DNA of 64,000 nucleotides from Amycolatopsis eburnea (lineage in GTDB: Bacteria; Actinomycetota; Actinomycetes; Mycobacteriales; Pseudonocardiaceae). Position 1 is the stretch's first letter. Every line of letters starts with the position of its first letter. The DNA lies in NCBI RefSeq assembly GCF_003937945.1, contig NZ_RSEC01000059.1:355422-419421 (forward strand), in the 5' to 3' direction. This document shows positions 39,950 through 48,134 of this stretch, one piece after another. The position numbers and the translations under genes were made by a program. Under the pieces are notes generated by a model. The model was not told the origin of the DNA, did no database searches, and saw only the letters and a program-made list of their open reading frames with translations.

Positions 39950-41469
39950 AGCGGCTCGTCGCGGTGCTGCTGGGCGTGGTCCTGGCGGCCACCGCGTGCT
40001 CCGGCGAGCCGGGTGAGCAACGGCTGAGCGTGCTGGCCAGCTCCGAGCTGGCCGACCTCGGCCCCCTCCTCGACGACCTGCGCGCGGACACCGGCATCCG
40101 GCTCGACCTCGACCTCCAGGGCACCGTCGACGCCGGGACCGCGCTCACGCCCGGGCAGTACCGCCACGACCTCGCCTGGCTGTCCACCGACCGGTACTTC
40201 CAGCTGAAGCTGCGCCAGTCCGGCTTCACCGGCGAGCGCCCGGCGAGCACGCGGATCATGCTCTCGCCCATCGTCATCGGCGTGAAGCCAGCGGTCGCGG
40301 CCGCGCTGCGGACCCGGCACGCGGACGTGACCTGGGCCGACTTCGCCGACGCCGCCGCGGCCGGGACACTGCGGTTCGCGATGGCCGACCCGGCCCGGTC
40401 GGCGAGCGGGCTGTCCGCGCTGGTCGGCGTCGCGACCGCGGCCGCGGGCACCGGCGCCGCGCTGCGCCCGCGGGACGTCGCCTGCGACCGGCTGCGGGGC
40501 TTCCGCGCCGGGCAGTCGCTGACCGCGAACAGCTCGGGAGAACTGGCCGACCTCTTCACCGCGCACCAGGCCGGCGCCGACGCCGTGATCGGCTACGAGT
40601 CGACGTTGCTCTCGCTCAACGCGAGCGGAAAGCTCGCCGCGCCACTGGAACTCATCTACCCGCGGGACGGGATCATGCAGTCGGAATACCCGCTGCTGCT
40701 CCTCGATCCCGGGAAGCGCGCCGCCTACGAGCGCGTCACGGACTGGCTGAAACGGCCGGAGACGCAACGGAAGATCACCGACCGCACGCTCCGGCGCCCG
40801 GCCACCGAAGGCGTGCCGCTCGAGCCGCGCCTGCCGAAGAGCGTCGGCACCGCGCTGTACTTCCCCGACGACCAGGAGGTCGTCGACAAGCTGCTGGCGT
40901 ACTACGCGGACCCGCGGGGGCGGGGGCCCGGGCACGTCGTGTTCGTCCTCGACTTCTCCGGCTCGATGCGGGGCGGCCGGATCGCCGCTCTGCGCACGGC
41001 GTTCGACGCGCTGACCGGGGCGGGCGCGGCGGAGTTCGAGCGGTTCTACCGCGGCGAGCGGATCACGGTGATCCGGTTCGGCGGCCGGATCCTCGGCGAG
41101 CGGGACTTCGTCGCCGACGGTCCGGCCGACCTCGCCGCGGTGCGCGGCTTCCTCGACGCCTCGGACTTCGACAGTGCCACGGCGGTCTGGTCGGCGCTGG
41201 CGCACGCCTACGACCGGGCGGCGGGGTTCGCGAAGACCGAGTCCGTGTCGATCGTGCTGATGACCGACGGCGAGAACAACGCCGGCCTGAGCGCCGACGA
41301 GTTCCTCCGCCGCCCCGCGCCGTCGGGGGTGCACACCTACGCCGTGCGGTTCGGCGAGGCCGACGGCGCCGAACTCGGCCGGGTCGCGCGGGCGACCGGC
41401 GGCCGCCTGTCCGACGCGACGGCGACGTCGCTGCTCGACGCCTTCAAGGAGACCCGTGGCTGCCGGTGA
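39946..41469 (+). CDS. Lipoprotein with solute-binding-like domain and C-terminal VWA domain
   Basis: 507 residues from GTG 39946. The lipobox is LAATAC, with Cys18. Residues about 25-300 resemble an extracellular solute-binding protein (WADFADAAAAGTLRFAMADP, DAVIGYESTLLSLNASG). Residues about 325-500 form a von Willebrand A domain with an intact MIDAS (FVLDFSGSMRGG, then LMTDGENN). Metal-dependent protein binding at the outer membrane face is expected. It overlaps the next gene by 14 bases, so the three genes form one coupled operon. Confidence 0.75.
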   Translation: MKRLVAVLLGVVLAATACSGEPGEQRLSVLASSELADLGPLLDDLRADTGIRLDLDLQGTVDAGTALTPGQYRHDLAWLSTDRYFQLKLRQSGFTGERPASTRIMLSPIVIGVKPAVAAALRTRHADVTWADFADAAAAGTLRFAMADPARSASGLSALVGVATAAAGTGAALRPRDVACDRLRGFRAGQSLTANSSGELADLFTAHQAGADAVIGYESTLLSLNASGKLAAPLELIYPRDGIMQSEYPLLLLDPGKRAAYERVTDWLKRPETQRKITDRTLRRPATEGVPLEPRLPKSVGTALYFPDDQEVVDKLLAYYADPRGRGPGHVVFVLDFSGSMRGGRIAALRTAFDALTGAGAAEFERFYRGERITVIRFGGRILGERDFVADGPADLAAVRGFLDASDFDSATAVWSALAHAYDRAAGFAKTESVSIVLMTDGENNAGLSADEFLRRPAPSGVHTYAVRFGEADGAELGRVARATGGRLSDATATSLLDAFKETRGCR

Positions 41470-42244
41470 CAGCTCCCTCTACTGGAGCACCTGGGGAATC
41501 TGGTGGGGCGTCTGGATCGCGACGCTGCTGCTCGTGCTGGCCGCCGTCGCGATCCTCGTCCGGCACTGGCGCCGCGCGCACGGCAAGCAGGGGACCGGGC
41601 CGATCAGCGGGATCGCCTTCTACCTGCACCACAACTCGGTGATGGGCCTCTACCAGCAGGACCGCTACAGCGACGCGCTGGAGAAGGAGATCGAGAAGCG
41701 CACCAGCCGCGGCCGGTCGGTCAGCGGGAAGATCAAGTTCCCGGCGGCCGAAGGCGCGGGGGAGCAGAAGAAGACCGAGGAGGTGTTCAGCCGGTACATC
41801 GAGCGCGCCGAGCCGATCACCGTCATCGGGATGGTCATGGAGGTGCTGGAGAAGCGGGACGACATCGTGTACGTCAACCTCGTCAAGCGGGAGCTGGTCC
41901 AGAACAAGGCCCTGGTGACGGCGCTCGGCTGGGCCGACGGCCCGGACCGCACGCGGCTACGGACGGCGCGGTTGCGCGGGATGGACGCGTTCGTGTCGAT
42001 GCGGGGCCTGTTCCGCCGGGTCCGCTCCGACGAACCCGGCTACACGACGTTCATCGCCGCCTACGGCGACCCGGCCGACCCGCTCGCCGCGCCGCGGGTG
42101 CGCTTCCGCTGCGGCATCCGCGGCTTCCGCGACGCGGACGAGGTCCCGGACGGCACGTTCCACGCCCAGTGCCTCGGCCGCGTCGAGGACTGGGACCCGC
42201 ACCGCGGCGAGCTGGTCGTGCACCCCATCGCGATCTTCAAGTAG
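41456..42244 (+). CDS. Membrane-anchored protein of unknown function, third gene of the VWA operon
   Basis: 262 residues from GTG 41456, overlapping the VWA gene by 14 bases. One transmembrane helix (WWGVWIATLLLVLAAVAILV) lies near the N terminus. A soluble domain of about 220 residues follows, rich in charged residues (EKEIEKRTSRGRSVSGKIKF, VNLVKRELVQNKALV) and ending in a beta-rich segment (RFRCGIRGFRDADEV). No family was recognised. By context it works with the two binding-protein-like partners, perhaps as their cytoplasmic relay. Confidence 0.6.
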   Translation: MAAGDSSLYWSTWGIWWGVWIATLLLVLAAVAILVRHWRRAHGKQGTGPISGIAFYLHHNSVMGLYQQDRYSDALEKEIEKRTSRGRSVSGKIKFPAAEGAGEQKKTEEVFSRYIERAEPITVIGMVMEVLEKRDDIVYVNLVKRELVQNKALVTALGWADGPDRTRLRTARLRGMDAFVSMRGLFRRVRSDEPGYTTFIAAYGDPADPLAAPRVRFRCGIRGFRDADEVPDGTFHAQCLGRVEDWDPHRGELVVHPIAIFK

Positions 42245-42251
42245 CGGAGCC

Positions 42252-42464
42252 TCAGCGGGGCGCCAGTGCCGCGCGGACCGCCCGCTCGACCAGGATCGGC
42301 ACGAAGGCGTGGATGCGGGCACCGGCGAAGCGGGCGCGTTCGTGGTCGACCAGGTCGTGCAGCCGGGGCCGCCCGACGTTCGCGTAGTCCCGGTCCAAGC
42401 GGTCCTCCAGCTGGGCGAAGTGGGTGTCGAGCGCTTCGGAAGCCATCGTGTCCAGCGTGCTCAT
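42252..42464 (-). CDS. Small three-helix-bundle dimerisation-domain protein
   Basis: 70 residues. The pattern HFAQLEDRLDRDYANVG, then LVDHERARFAGARIHAFVPILVERAVR matches the helical module that often precedes or accompanies actinobacterial ArsC/LMW-phosphatase proteins as a free-standing domain. GGAAGG precedes the ATG. A two-unit PHO box lies 57 bases upstream, so expression probably rises in phosphate starvation. It converges on the VWA operon. Confidence 0.65.
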   Translation of the reverse strand: MSTLDTMASEALDTHFAQLEDRLDRDYANVGRPRLHDLVDHERARFAGARIHAFVPILVERAVRAALAPR

Positions 42465-42769
42465 CGTTCACCTTCCGGTTGGCCGTCGTACCGGGTAACT
42501 GCCCCATGAGACGACGTGAAGGTGAACCGGAGGTGAACAAAAAGAATTCACTCGATCCGGGCGGCCGCACCGGTGGTCGAGCGCCGGAACTTTGCCTGCC
42601 TGGAGCGCCTGGCGGACGTCCCAGATCCGGACGGTTCTGGGGTCTCTCGACACCAGGTCCAGTCTCCCGTGTGGCCGACCACGCCGGACCGGACACAGTG
42701 GACGCCAAGGCCCCGGCGACGGGGACTGCCGGTGCCGTCGCGGTCGCGGCCACCGGTTCAGGGGCGCGA
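42465..42769. other. 305-bp intergenic region holding the PHO box
   Basis: Apart from the PHO box at 42521-42538 and the ribosome-binding site of the small helical gene, nothing convincing is seen. Open frames on both strands are Arg/Pro-rich and lack plausible starts. The stretch 42545-42769 may hold a remnant of a lost gene, but no recognisable protein motif survives. Confidence 0.5.
42521..42538 (-). promoter_or_regulatory. PHO box, GTTCACC-N4-GTTCACC
   Basis: On the minus strand two perfect GTTCACC units are spaced at 11 bp (42538-42532 and 42527-42521). This is the consensus for PhoP binding in Streptomyces and relatives. The gene starting at 42464 is directly downstream. Confidence 0.7.
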
Positions 42770-43540
42770 TCACCCCTCCGACGGGCCACGACCGGGAAGC
42801 ATGGCCAGCGCCTTGGAGCGCTGGGCGACGAGGCCGGCGTAGGTGCCGTCGCGTTCGGCCCAGCGGTGCATGCGGACGCCCGCCACGAGGATCTCGTGCG
42901 GGGTCGGGTCCGCCGACAGCAGGTGCATGACCTCCGTGGCGAAGTCGTCGAGCGGCAGCGCGTGCGGGTTCACCTTCTCCTGGCCCGCGGTGGCGACGGC
43001 CGGGGGGACGAGTTCGACGACGTCGACGCCGGTGCCGTCGAGCTGTGCGCGCAGTGCCTCGGAGTAGGCGTGCACCGCCGCCTTCGAGGCGGCGTAGCTG
43101 GGCATGGGCGGGAACGGCAGGAACGCGATGCCGGAGGTGACGGTGACGAAGGTGCCGTCGCCCCGCCGGACCAGGTGCGGGGTGAAGGCGTCGACGACCC
43201 GGATGGTGCCGAGGAGGTTGGTGTCGATCGTCGTCCGCGCCGCCTCGAAGTGCGCGGGGTCGCGCAGGTCTTCCAGCAGCATGACGCCCGACATGGTGAC
43301 GACCGTGTCCAGTCCGGGGTACCGGGCGAGCACGGCGTCCCGGGCGGACGCGACCGAGGCGCTGTCGGTGACGTCGATGCCGAACGTGCCGAAACCTTCG
43401 GCGGCGAGTTCTTCGAGCGCGTCCGGGCGGCGGCCGGCCACGGCCACGGTGCTGCCCGCCGCGGCGAACCGCCGGGCCAGCTCCCGTCCGATGCCCGAGG
43501 TGCCGCCGACGACGAGAACCGTCCGGTTGGAGAGATCCAT
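42770..43540 (-). CDS. Short-chain dehydrogenase/reductase (DltE-like)
   Basis: 256 residues. The cofactor motif is VGGTSGIGRELA near residue 12, and the active site is SGIAFLPFPPMPSYAASKAA with Ser, Tyr and Lys in place. The C-terminal third is longer than in classical SDRs, as in DltE-type oxidoreductases. Divergent SDR/XRE pairs of this kind are common in actinomycetes; the substrate is unknown. Two hairpin sequences lie between it and the regulator. Confidence 0.85.
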   Translation of the reverse strand: MDLSNRTVLVVGGTSGIGRELARRFAAAGSTVAVAGRRPDALEELAAEGFGTFGIDVTDSASVASARDAVLARYPGLDTVVTMSGVMLLEDLRDPAHFEAARTTIDTNLLGTIRVVDAFTPHLVRRGDGTFVTVTSGIAFLPFPPMPSYAASKAAVHAYSEALRAQLDGTGVDVVELVPPAVATAGQEKVNPHALPLDDFATEVMHLLSADPTPHEILVAGVRMHRWAERDGTYAGLVAQRSKALAMLPGRGPSEG

Positions 43541-43634
43541 GAGGTCCTTCGCTTCCTTCCCAAGCCCGCGGACGGCGATCTTTCGCTGTCTCTTCCGATG
43601 CGGTGCCGGTCCAGTGTCGGCGGCACGCGCGGAG

Positions 43635-43672
43635 ACAGGCAGAGCCCTCTTCTTGCCTGGTCCTCTCAGGAC
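43635..43672. promoter_or_regulatory. Two inverted repeats in the SDR/XRE divergent promoter
   Basis: CAGGCA-N12-TGCCTG (43635-43658) is followed directly by a perfect GGTCCT-CTC-AGGACC (43658-43672). They sit 30-60 bases upstream of the XRE start, where a repressor could act. Neither is repeated elsewhere in the window as far as I could see. Confidence 0.4.
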
Positions 43673-43701
43673 CCCCGCTGCGGTTTCCGGACCGCTTTAC
43701 G

Positions 43702-44544
43702 ATGGGGGACGTGAACGACGGAGAGCCGGACCACCGGCTCGGCAGCTACCTCCGCGCCCGCCGGGAACTGGTTACGCCTGCCCAGGCCGGACTCCCGCCC
43801 GGTGGCCGCCGACGCGTGCCCGGCCTGCGCCGCGAGGAGGTCGCCCTGCTCGCGGGTATCAGCCCCGACTACTACCTGCGCCTGGAACGAGGACGGGACC
43901 GGAATCCCTCGCCGCAGGTCCTCGACTCCCTCGCGCGGGTCCTGCAGCTCGACGACGTCGAGCGGGCGTATCTGCTCGGCCTCGCGTCGGCGCGCCCCCG
44001 GGCGCCGCGCCGCAAGCGGCCGGAGCACGTACCGGCGCGGGTGCACCAGCTGCTCGCCCACCTGCAGATCCCGGCGTTCGTCGAAGGGCGCGCGTTCGAC
44101 GTCCTGGCGGCCAACCCCATGGCGCTCGCCCTGTCGCCCCGCCTGCGGCCCGGTGAGAACCGGCTGCGTTCCCTGCTCCTCGACCCGGAGGAACAGGCCT
44201 TCCAGCAGGATTGGCCGAAAGCCACGGCGGACTTCGTCGCCGCGCTCCGCACCACCATCGGCGACGACACCGACAACCCCCGGTTCGTCGAGCTCGTCGG
44301 CGAGCTCGCCCTGTCCAGCCAGCGGTTCCGCACCTTGTGGGCCCGCCACGACGTCCGCACCCTCGACGGGGGCACGGCGACCGTCCGCCACCCCGTGGTC
44401 GGCGAGCTGCGCCTCCACCGGGACAAGCTCCCCGTCGACGACGTCATCCTCGTCGTCTACTACCCCGACAAGGACAGCGACAGCGACGAAAAACTGCGGC
44501 TCCTCGCGGCTCTTTCCCACCCCGAGCAGCGCACCCGGACCTAG
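43702..44544 (+). CDS. XRE-family regulator with MmyB-like ligand domain
   Basis: 280 residues. The HTH region reads LGSYLRARRELVTP, then RRRVPGLRREEVALLAGISPDYYLRLERGRD, the signature of MmyB-type proteins. The C-terminal PAS-like MmyB domain (FDVLAANPMALALSPRL, LWARHDVRTLDGG) probably binds a lipid or small hydrophobic ligand. ATG 43702 or GTG 43711 could be the start; TACGAT seven bases before the GTG would suit a leaderless transcript from there. It is divergent from the SDR gene, its usual target in such pairs. Confidence 0.85.
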   Translation: MGDVNDGEPDHRLGSYLRARRELVTPAQAGLPPGGRRRVPGLRREEVALLAGISPDYYLRLERGRDRNPSPQVLDSLARVLQLDDVERAYLLGLASARPRAPRRKRPEHVPARVHQLLAHLQIPAFVEGRAFDVLAANPMALALSPRLRPGENRLRSLLLDPEEQAFQQDWPKATADFVAALRTTIGDDTDNPRFVELVGELALSSQRFRTLWARHDVRTLDGGTATVRHPVVGELRLHRDKLPVDDVILVVYYPDKDSDSDEKLRLLAALSHPEQRTRT

Positions 44545-44554
44545 GATGCGGAGC

Positions 44555-45274
44555 ATGACGCGCTACGTCGACGAGGATCTGCACGGTGCGGAGTTCCGCG
44601 AGTGCGAGCTGTCCGGGGCCCGCCTGATCGGCGTCGTCATGCAGGATGCCGTGATCGACGGGCTCGTCACCAACCTCGTGGTGAACGGCGTCGAGGTCAC
44701 CGGGTACGTCGAAGCGGAGCTCGACCGGCGGCACCCGGTGCGGGTGCTGATCCGGTCCGAGGATCCCGCCGACCTGCGCGAGGCAGCACGCCTGCTCCAC
44801 GCCGGCTGGGCCGCCACGATCGAGCGAATCCGCCGCACGCCGGGCATCGAACGCCGCAGTGTGAACGACGAGTGGTCGGCGCTGCAGACGTTGCGCCACT
44901 TGGTGTTCGTCCACGACTCGTGGTTCCGCCGGTGCTGCCTGGGTTCGGCCGGGCTGTTCACGCCGATGGGCATCGGGACGACTGTCGAGCCCTACCGCGG
45001 AGCGCACGGGATCGACCTCTCGCTCGATCCGGACCTCGACGAGGTCGTGAGCGTGCGTGCCGCCCAGGCCGCCGAGCTGGAGGCGTGGCTGGAGGAGGTC
45101 ACCCCCGCGCGGCTCGCGGCGCGAGCGCCGGTGCCCGACGACGACGTCTGGCCGCCCTACGCCCGGGGCCGCTCGGTGCGGCAGTGCCTCGGTACCGTGC
45201 TCAACGAGACCTTCGAGCACCACGGCTTCTGCGTCCGCGACCTGGATCTGATCGAGGCACCGGACGCCGGGTAG
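44555..45274 (+). CDS. DinB-like protein with N-terminal pentapeptide-type segment
   Basis: 239 residues. The first 40 residues (DLHGAEFRECELSGARLIGV) follow a pentapeptide-repeat rhythm. Residues about 75-235 form a DinB/YfiT-like four-helix bundle (ARLLHAGWAATIERI, WSALQTLRHLVFVHDSWF, LNETFEHHGFCVRDLD), with His residues placed to bind a metal. Such proteins are thiol-dependent transferases or hydrolases, sometimes mycothiol-linked. The start could be ATG 44546 instead. Its 3' end overlaps the convergent TetR gene by 74 bases. Confidence 0.75.
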   Translation: MTRYVDEDLHGAEFRECELSGARLIGVVMQDAVIDGLVTNLVVNGVEVTGYVEAELDRRHPVRVLIRSEDPADLREAARLLHAGWAATIERIRRTPGIERRSVNDEWSALQTLRHLVFVHDSWFRRCCLGSAGLFTPMGIGTTVEPYRGAHGIDLSLDPDLDEVVSVRAAQAAELEAWLEEVTPARLAARAPVPDDDVWPPYARGRSVRQCLGTVLNETFEHHGFCVRDLDLIEAPDAG

Positions 45275-45947
45275 GAGTCCCGCCGAGCCGCGATGCGGCG
45301 GTGTCCGGTCCGATCGCGATCGCGTCGAGGCCGGGCAGCGGGCGGCCGCAGATCTCGTGGGCTTCGGCCGCGGTGAGCCCGAACATGCGCAGCAGGTCCT
45401 CGGCGACCTGGTCGGTGGAGGCGGCGTCGTCACGCTCGGGGTGCCGGTGCAGCAGGTGACCGAGGCCGAGGGCGGCCCCGGCGACCGTGACCATGGCGAG
45501 TTCGGTGTCGGTGACGGTGAAGCGGCCGTCCCGCACGGCGGCCTCGATGTCGCGGCGGGCGCGCGGCGCCAGTCCGCGCTCCGAGGTGGCTAGTTCGAGA
45601 CCGTGGTGCAGGAGGACCTTGCTGAGTTCGGGATGCCGCCGGTGCAGGCGCCCGGTCAGCCGGAAGCTCTGCGCGAAGACCTGCGCCGGGTCGTCCATGT
45701 CGGTGGTCAGCTCGTCCAGGATGGCGCCGTGGACGTCGAGGGCGTCCTCGACCGCCGCGTGGAAGAGTTGCTCCTTCGTCTCGAAGTGGTTGTAGAACGA
45801 CCCCAGCCCGACGTCCGCGGCCTGGGTGATCTCCAGGATCGCCACCGCGGTCTTCCCCTCGGCGATGAGTGCCTGGGCCGCCCGGACCAGGGCCGCGCGG
45901 GTGCGCGCCTTCCGCCGGTCCAGCCGGCTCGGAGCGTGCTCCGGCAT
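45201..45947 (-). CDS. TetR-family transcriptional regulator
   Basis: 248 residues from ATG 45947, with GGGAG upstream. The HTH is clear: RTRAALVRAAQALIAEG, then ILEITQAADVGLGSFYNHFETKEQLF. The ligand domain extends unusually far, ending in an Arg-rich tail that overlaps the neighbouring gene. It is divergent from the aromatic-degradation operon, and two TGAYGA-NN-TCGTCA palindromes lie between them. It is therefore the probable repressor of that operon, released by the aromatic substrate or a CoA ester. Confidence 0.87.
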   Translation of the reverse strand: MPEHAPSRLDRRKARTRAALVRAAQALIAEGKTAVAILEITQAADVGLGSFYNHFETKEQLFHAAVEDALDVHGAILDELTTDMDDPAQVFAQSFRLTGRLHRRHPELSKVLLHHGLELATSERGLAPRARRDIEAAVRDGRFTVTDTELAMVTVAGAALGLGHLLHRHPERDDAASTDQVAEDLLRMFGLTAAEAHEICGRPLPGLDAIAIGPDTAASRLGGTPTRRPVPRSDPGRGRRSRGARRSR

Positions 45948-46001
45948 CCGTGCTCCCGTCTTCGCAGGTCGTCGCCGCATCGTAGCTCATCGCGTCAGTG
46001 G

Positions 46002-46059
46002 TGATGAATTCGTCAGAAACTCTTGACTGATGACTTGCTCGTAACTGACGATGTCGTCA
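46002..46059. promoter_or_regulatory. Two TetR-type operators, TGAYGA-NN-TCGTCA
   Basis: 46046-46059 is a perfect palindrome, TGACGATGTCGTCA. 46002-46015 is TGATGAATTCGTCA, with one imperfect pair. Centres are 44 bp apart. TTGACT (46023-46028) fits a -35 element for the dioxygenase operon, which places the perfect site over its -10 region. Confidence 0.65.
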
Positions 46060-46083
46060 TCAACGTCGATGGAGGGAGCAGCC

Positions 46084-47208
46084 GTGGGAGATCCGCACAG
46101 CGGGCTGCACAGCGAGCACGGCGCGCTCGCGGGTGAGCACCCCGGCCGGGCGGCGAACCCGGTGATCAAGGTGCACGACCTGGCCTGGCTGGAGTTCGAG
46201 AAGCCGGACCTGGAGCGGGCGGAGGTGTTCGCCCGGGCCTTCGGGTTCACCACCGTGCTCAGCACCGGGCGCGAGCTGCACCTGCGGGGAACCGACGCCG
46301 GCGCGCCGTGCGTGCTCATCCGCAAGGGCGCCCGGTCGAAGTTCCTCGGGCCGGCGTTCCTGGCCGCCACCCCGGGCGACGTCCTGCGGCTGGCCGAAGC
46401 CACCGGCCGGCCGGTGAACCGGCTGCCGGAGACGCTGGGCGGCGTCGTCGTGGACCTGCCCGACCCGAGCGGCCTGCGGGTCCGGGTCGTCTCGGACACC
46501 CACGTCCTACCCGCGCTGCCGCCCCAGGACCCGCAACTGCTCAACTTCGGGCACGACGTCCGGCGGGTCAACGCCACGCAACGCCCGCCCCGGGCCCCGG
46601 CGCTGGCGCAACGGCTCGGGCACGTGGTGCTGCAGACGACCCGCTACCGCGAGGCGCTGGACTGGTACCTGGACCACCTGGGCCTGATCGTCAGCGACTT
46701 CCTGTACCACCCCGGGCAGCGCGAGCGCGGCCCGGTGATGAGCTTCATCCGGTGCGACCGGGGTGCCACCCCGGCCGACCACCACACGCTGGCCATGGTC
46801 CTCGGCCCGGCCGACCGCTACGTGCACTCCGCCTACCAGGTCGCCGACCTCGACGCGCTGGCCGCCGGGGGCGAGTACCTGCGCGCGCACGGCTACCACC
46901 ACTCTTGGGGCATCGGCAGGCACGTCGAAGGCAGCCAGCTGTTCGACTACTGGCGTGACCCGGACGGGTTCATGGTCGAGCACTTCAGCGACGGCGACCT
47001 GTTCGACAACACCCTCGAGCCCGGCTGGGGCCCGCTGACCGCGGCCGGGCTGGCCCAGTGGGGGCCACCGGCGACCGCCGACTTCCTCGGCGTCAAGCCC
47101 GGCAAGGAATCGCTGCGCGAACTGCGCGCGGTGTTCGCGGCGCTCCGCGAAGACAACGAATTCGACGCCCGGCGCTTGCTGGGCCTGCTGAAGGTGGCCC
47201 GTTCATGA
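46084..47208 (+). CDS. Extradiol (catechol 2,3-) dioxygenase-like VOC protein
   Basis: 374 residues from GTG 46084, with GGAGGG at ideal spacing. It has two VOC modules. The catalytic C-terminal one shows LGHVVLQTTRYREALDWYLDHL (first His), YVHSAYQVADLDAL (second His) and FMVEHFSDGD (Glu), the 2-His-1-Glu iron site of type I extradiol dioxygenases. It should open a catechol ring. As first gene of a five-gene coupled operon, its catechol is probably made by the monooxygenase at the operon end. Confidence 0.85.
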   Translation: MGDPHSGLHSEHGALAGEHPGRAANPVIKVHDLAWLEFEKPDLERAEVFARAFGFTTVLSTGRELHLRGTDAGAPCVLIRKGARSKFLGPAFLAATPGDVLRLAEATGRPVNRLPETLGGVVVDLPDPSGLRVRVVSDTHVLPALPPQDPQLLNFGHDVRRVNATQRPPRAPALAQRLGHVVLQTTRYREALDWYLDHLGLIVSDFLYHPGQRERGPVMSFIRCDRGATPADHHTLAMVLGPADRYVHSAYQVADLDALAAGGEYLRAHGYHHSWGIGRHVEGSQLFDYWRDPDGFMVEHFSDGDLFDNTLEPGWGPLTAAGLAQWGPPATADFLGVKPGKESLRELRAVFAALREDNEFDARRLLGLLKVARS

Positions 47209-48134
47209 GCTTGACCGTCCTGCGTACCGCCGACGCCTGGTACCTCGCCACCCCGGCGGGTGCGGCGAAGATCCCGACGGCCGCGAAGACCACCGCCGAA
47301 CTGCTCGCCGACCGTGCGGCGATCTCCGACGCAGCCACGAACACCGTGCCGGTGGCCTCGCTCGACCTGGTCTCGCCGGTCACCGCGCCCTGCCGCGTGG
47401 TCGCCCAGATGACCAACTTCACCTCGCACGTCACGGACGCCGGGATGGATCCGAAGACCGTGCCGTTGACGTTCTTCCGCAAGGCGTCCGGGTCGATCAG
47501 CGGCCCGTTCGACGACGTCGTCAAGCCGCCGCACGTGCGCCTGCTCGACTACGAGGTGGAGATCGGGCTGGTCATCGGCCGGGAGATCCCGGTCGGCGAC
47601 GAGATCAGCGCGCCGGAGGAGTGCGTCGCGGGCCTGGTCGTGACCAACGACGTCTCCGCCCGCGACCTCCAGCTGCCGCAAACCCAGTTCTACGAGGCCA
47701 AGTCGTACCCGACCTTCACCCCCGCCGGGCCCGCGCTTGTGCTGCTGGAGGGCCACGAGCTGAAGCGGTTCGCCGACCTGCGGCTGCGGTTGTCGGTGAA
47801 CGGCACGGTCCGCCAGAACGCGGTCGTCGGCGACGACATGATCTACCGCCCGCACGAGGCCCTGCGGGCCCTGGCCCGGTTCCAGCGGCTGGATCCCGGC
47901 GATCTGGTGCTGACCGGGACCCCGGCCGGCACCGCGCTGTCCGCGCCGCCGAAAGCCGTGGAGAAGATCGCCGCACTGCTGCCGCCCGCACTGAAGTGGA
48001 AGCTGTTCTTCAAGGGCCAGGCGAAAAACCCGAAGTACCTGGCCGACGGCGACGTCGTCGAGGCGACGATCTCGACCGACGACGGCGCCCTCGACCTGGG
48101 CACCCAGCGCACGATCGTGCGGTACCGGCGATGA
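47205..48134 (+). CDS. Fumarylacetoacetate hydrolase-family enzyme
   Basis: 309 residues from ATG 47205, overlapping the dioxygenase gene by ATGA. The FAH core has the metal triad: LLDYEVEIGLVIGREI (two Glu) and LVVTNDVSARDLQ (Asp), then GDLVLTGTPAGTALS. Family members hydrolyse, decarboxylate or hydrate the products of meta-cleavage. Its place after the dioxygenase suits processing of the ring-fission product. Confidence 0.87.
   Translation: MSLTVLRTADAWYLATPAGAAKIPTAAKTTAELLADRAAISDAATNTVPVASLDLVSPVTAPCRVVAQMTNFTSHVTDAGMDPKTVPLTFFRKASGSISGPFDDVVKPPHVRLLDYEVEIGLVIGREIPVGDEISAPEECVAGLVVTNDVSARDLQLPQTQFYEAKSYPTFTPAGPALVLLEGHELKRFADLRLRLSVNGTVRQNAVVGDDMIYRPHEALRALARFQRLDPGDLVLTGTPAGTALSAPPKAVEKIAALLPPALKWKLFFKGQAKNPKYLADGDVVEATISTDDGALDLGTQRTIVRYRR

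Noticed and set aside
42545..42769. Possible small genes between the helical protein and the SDR
   Set aside because: All frames are Arg/Pro-rich with no ribosome-binding site or motif.
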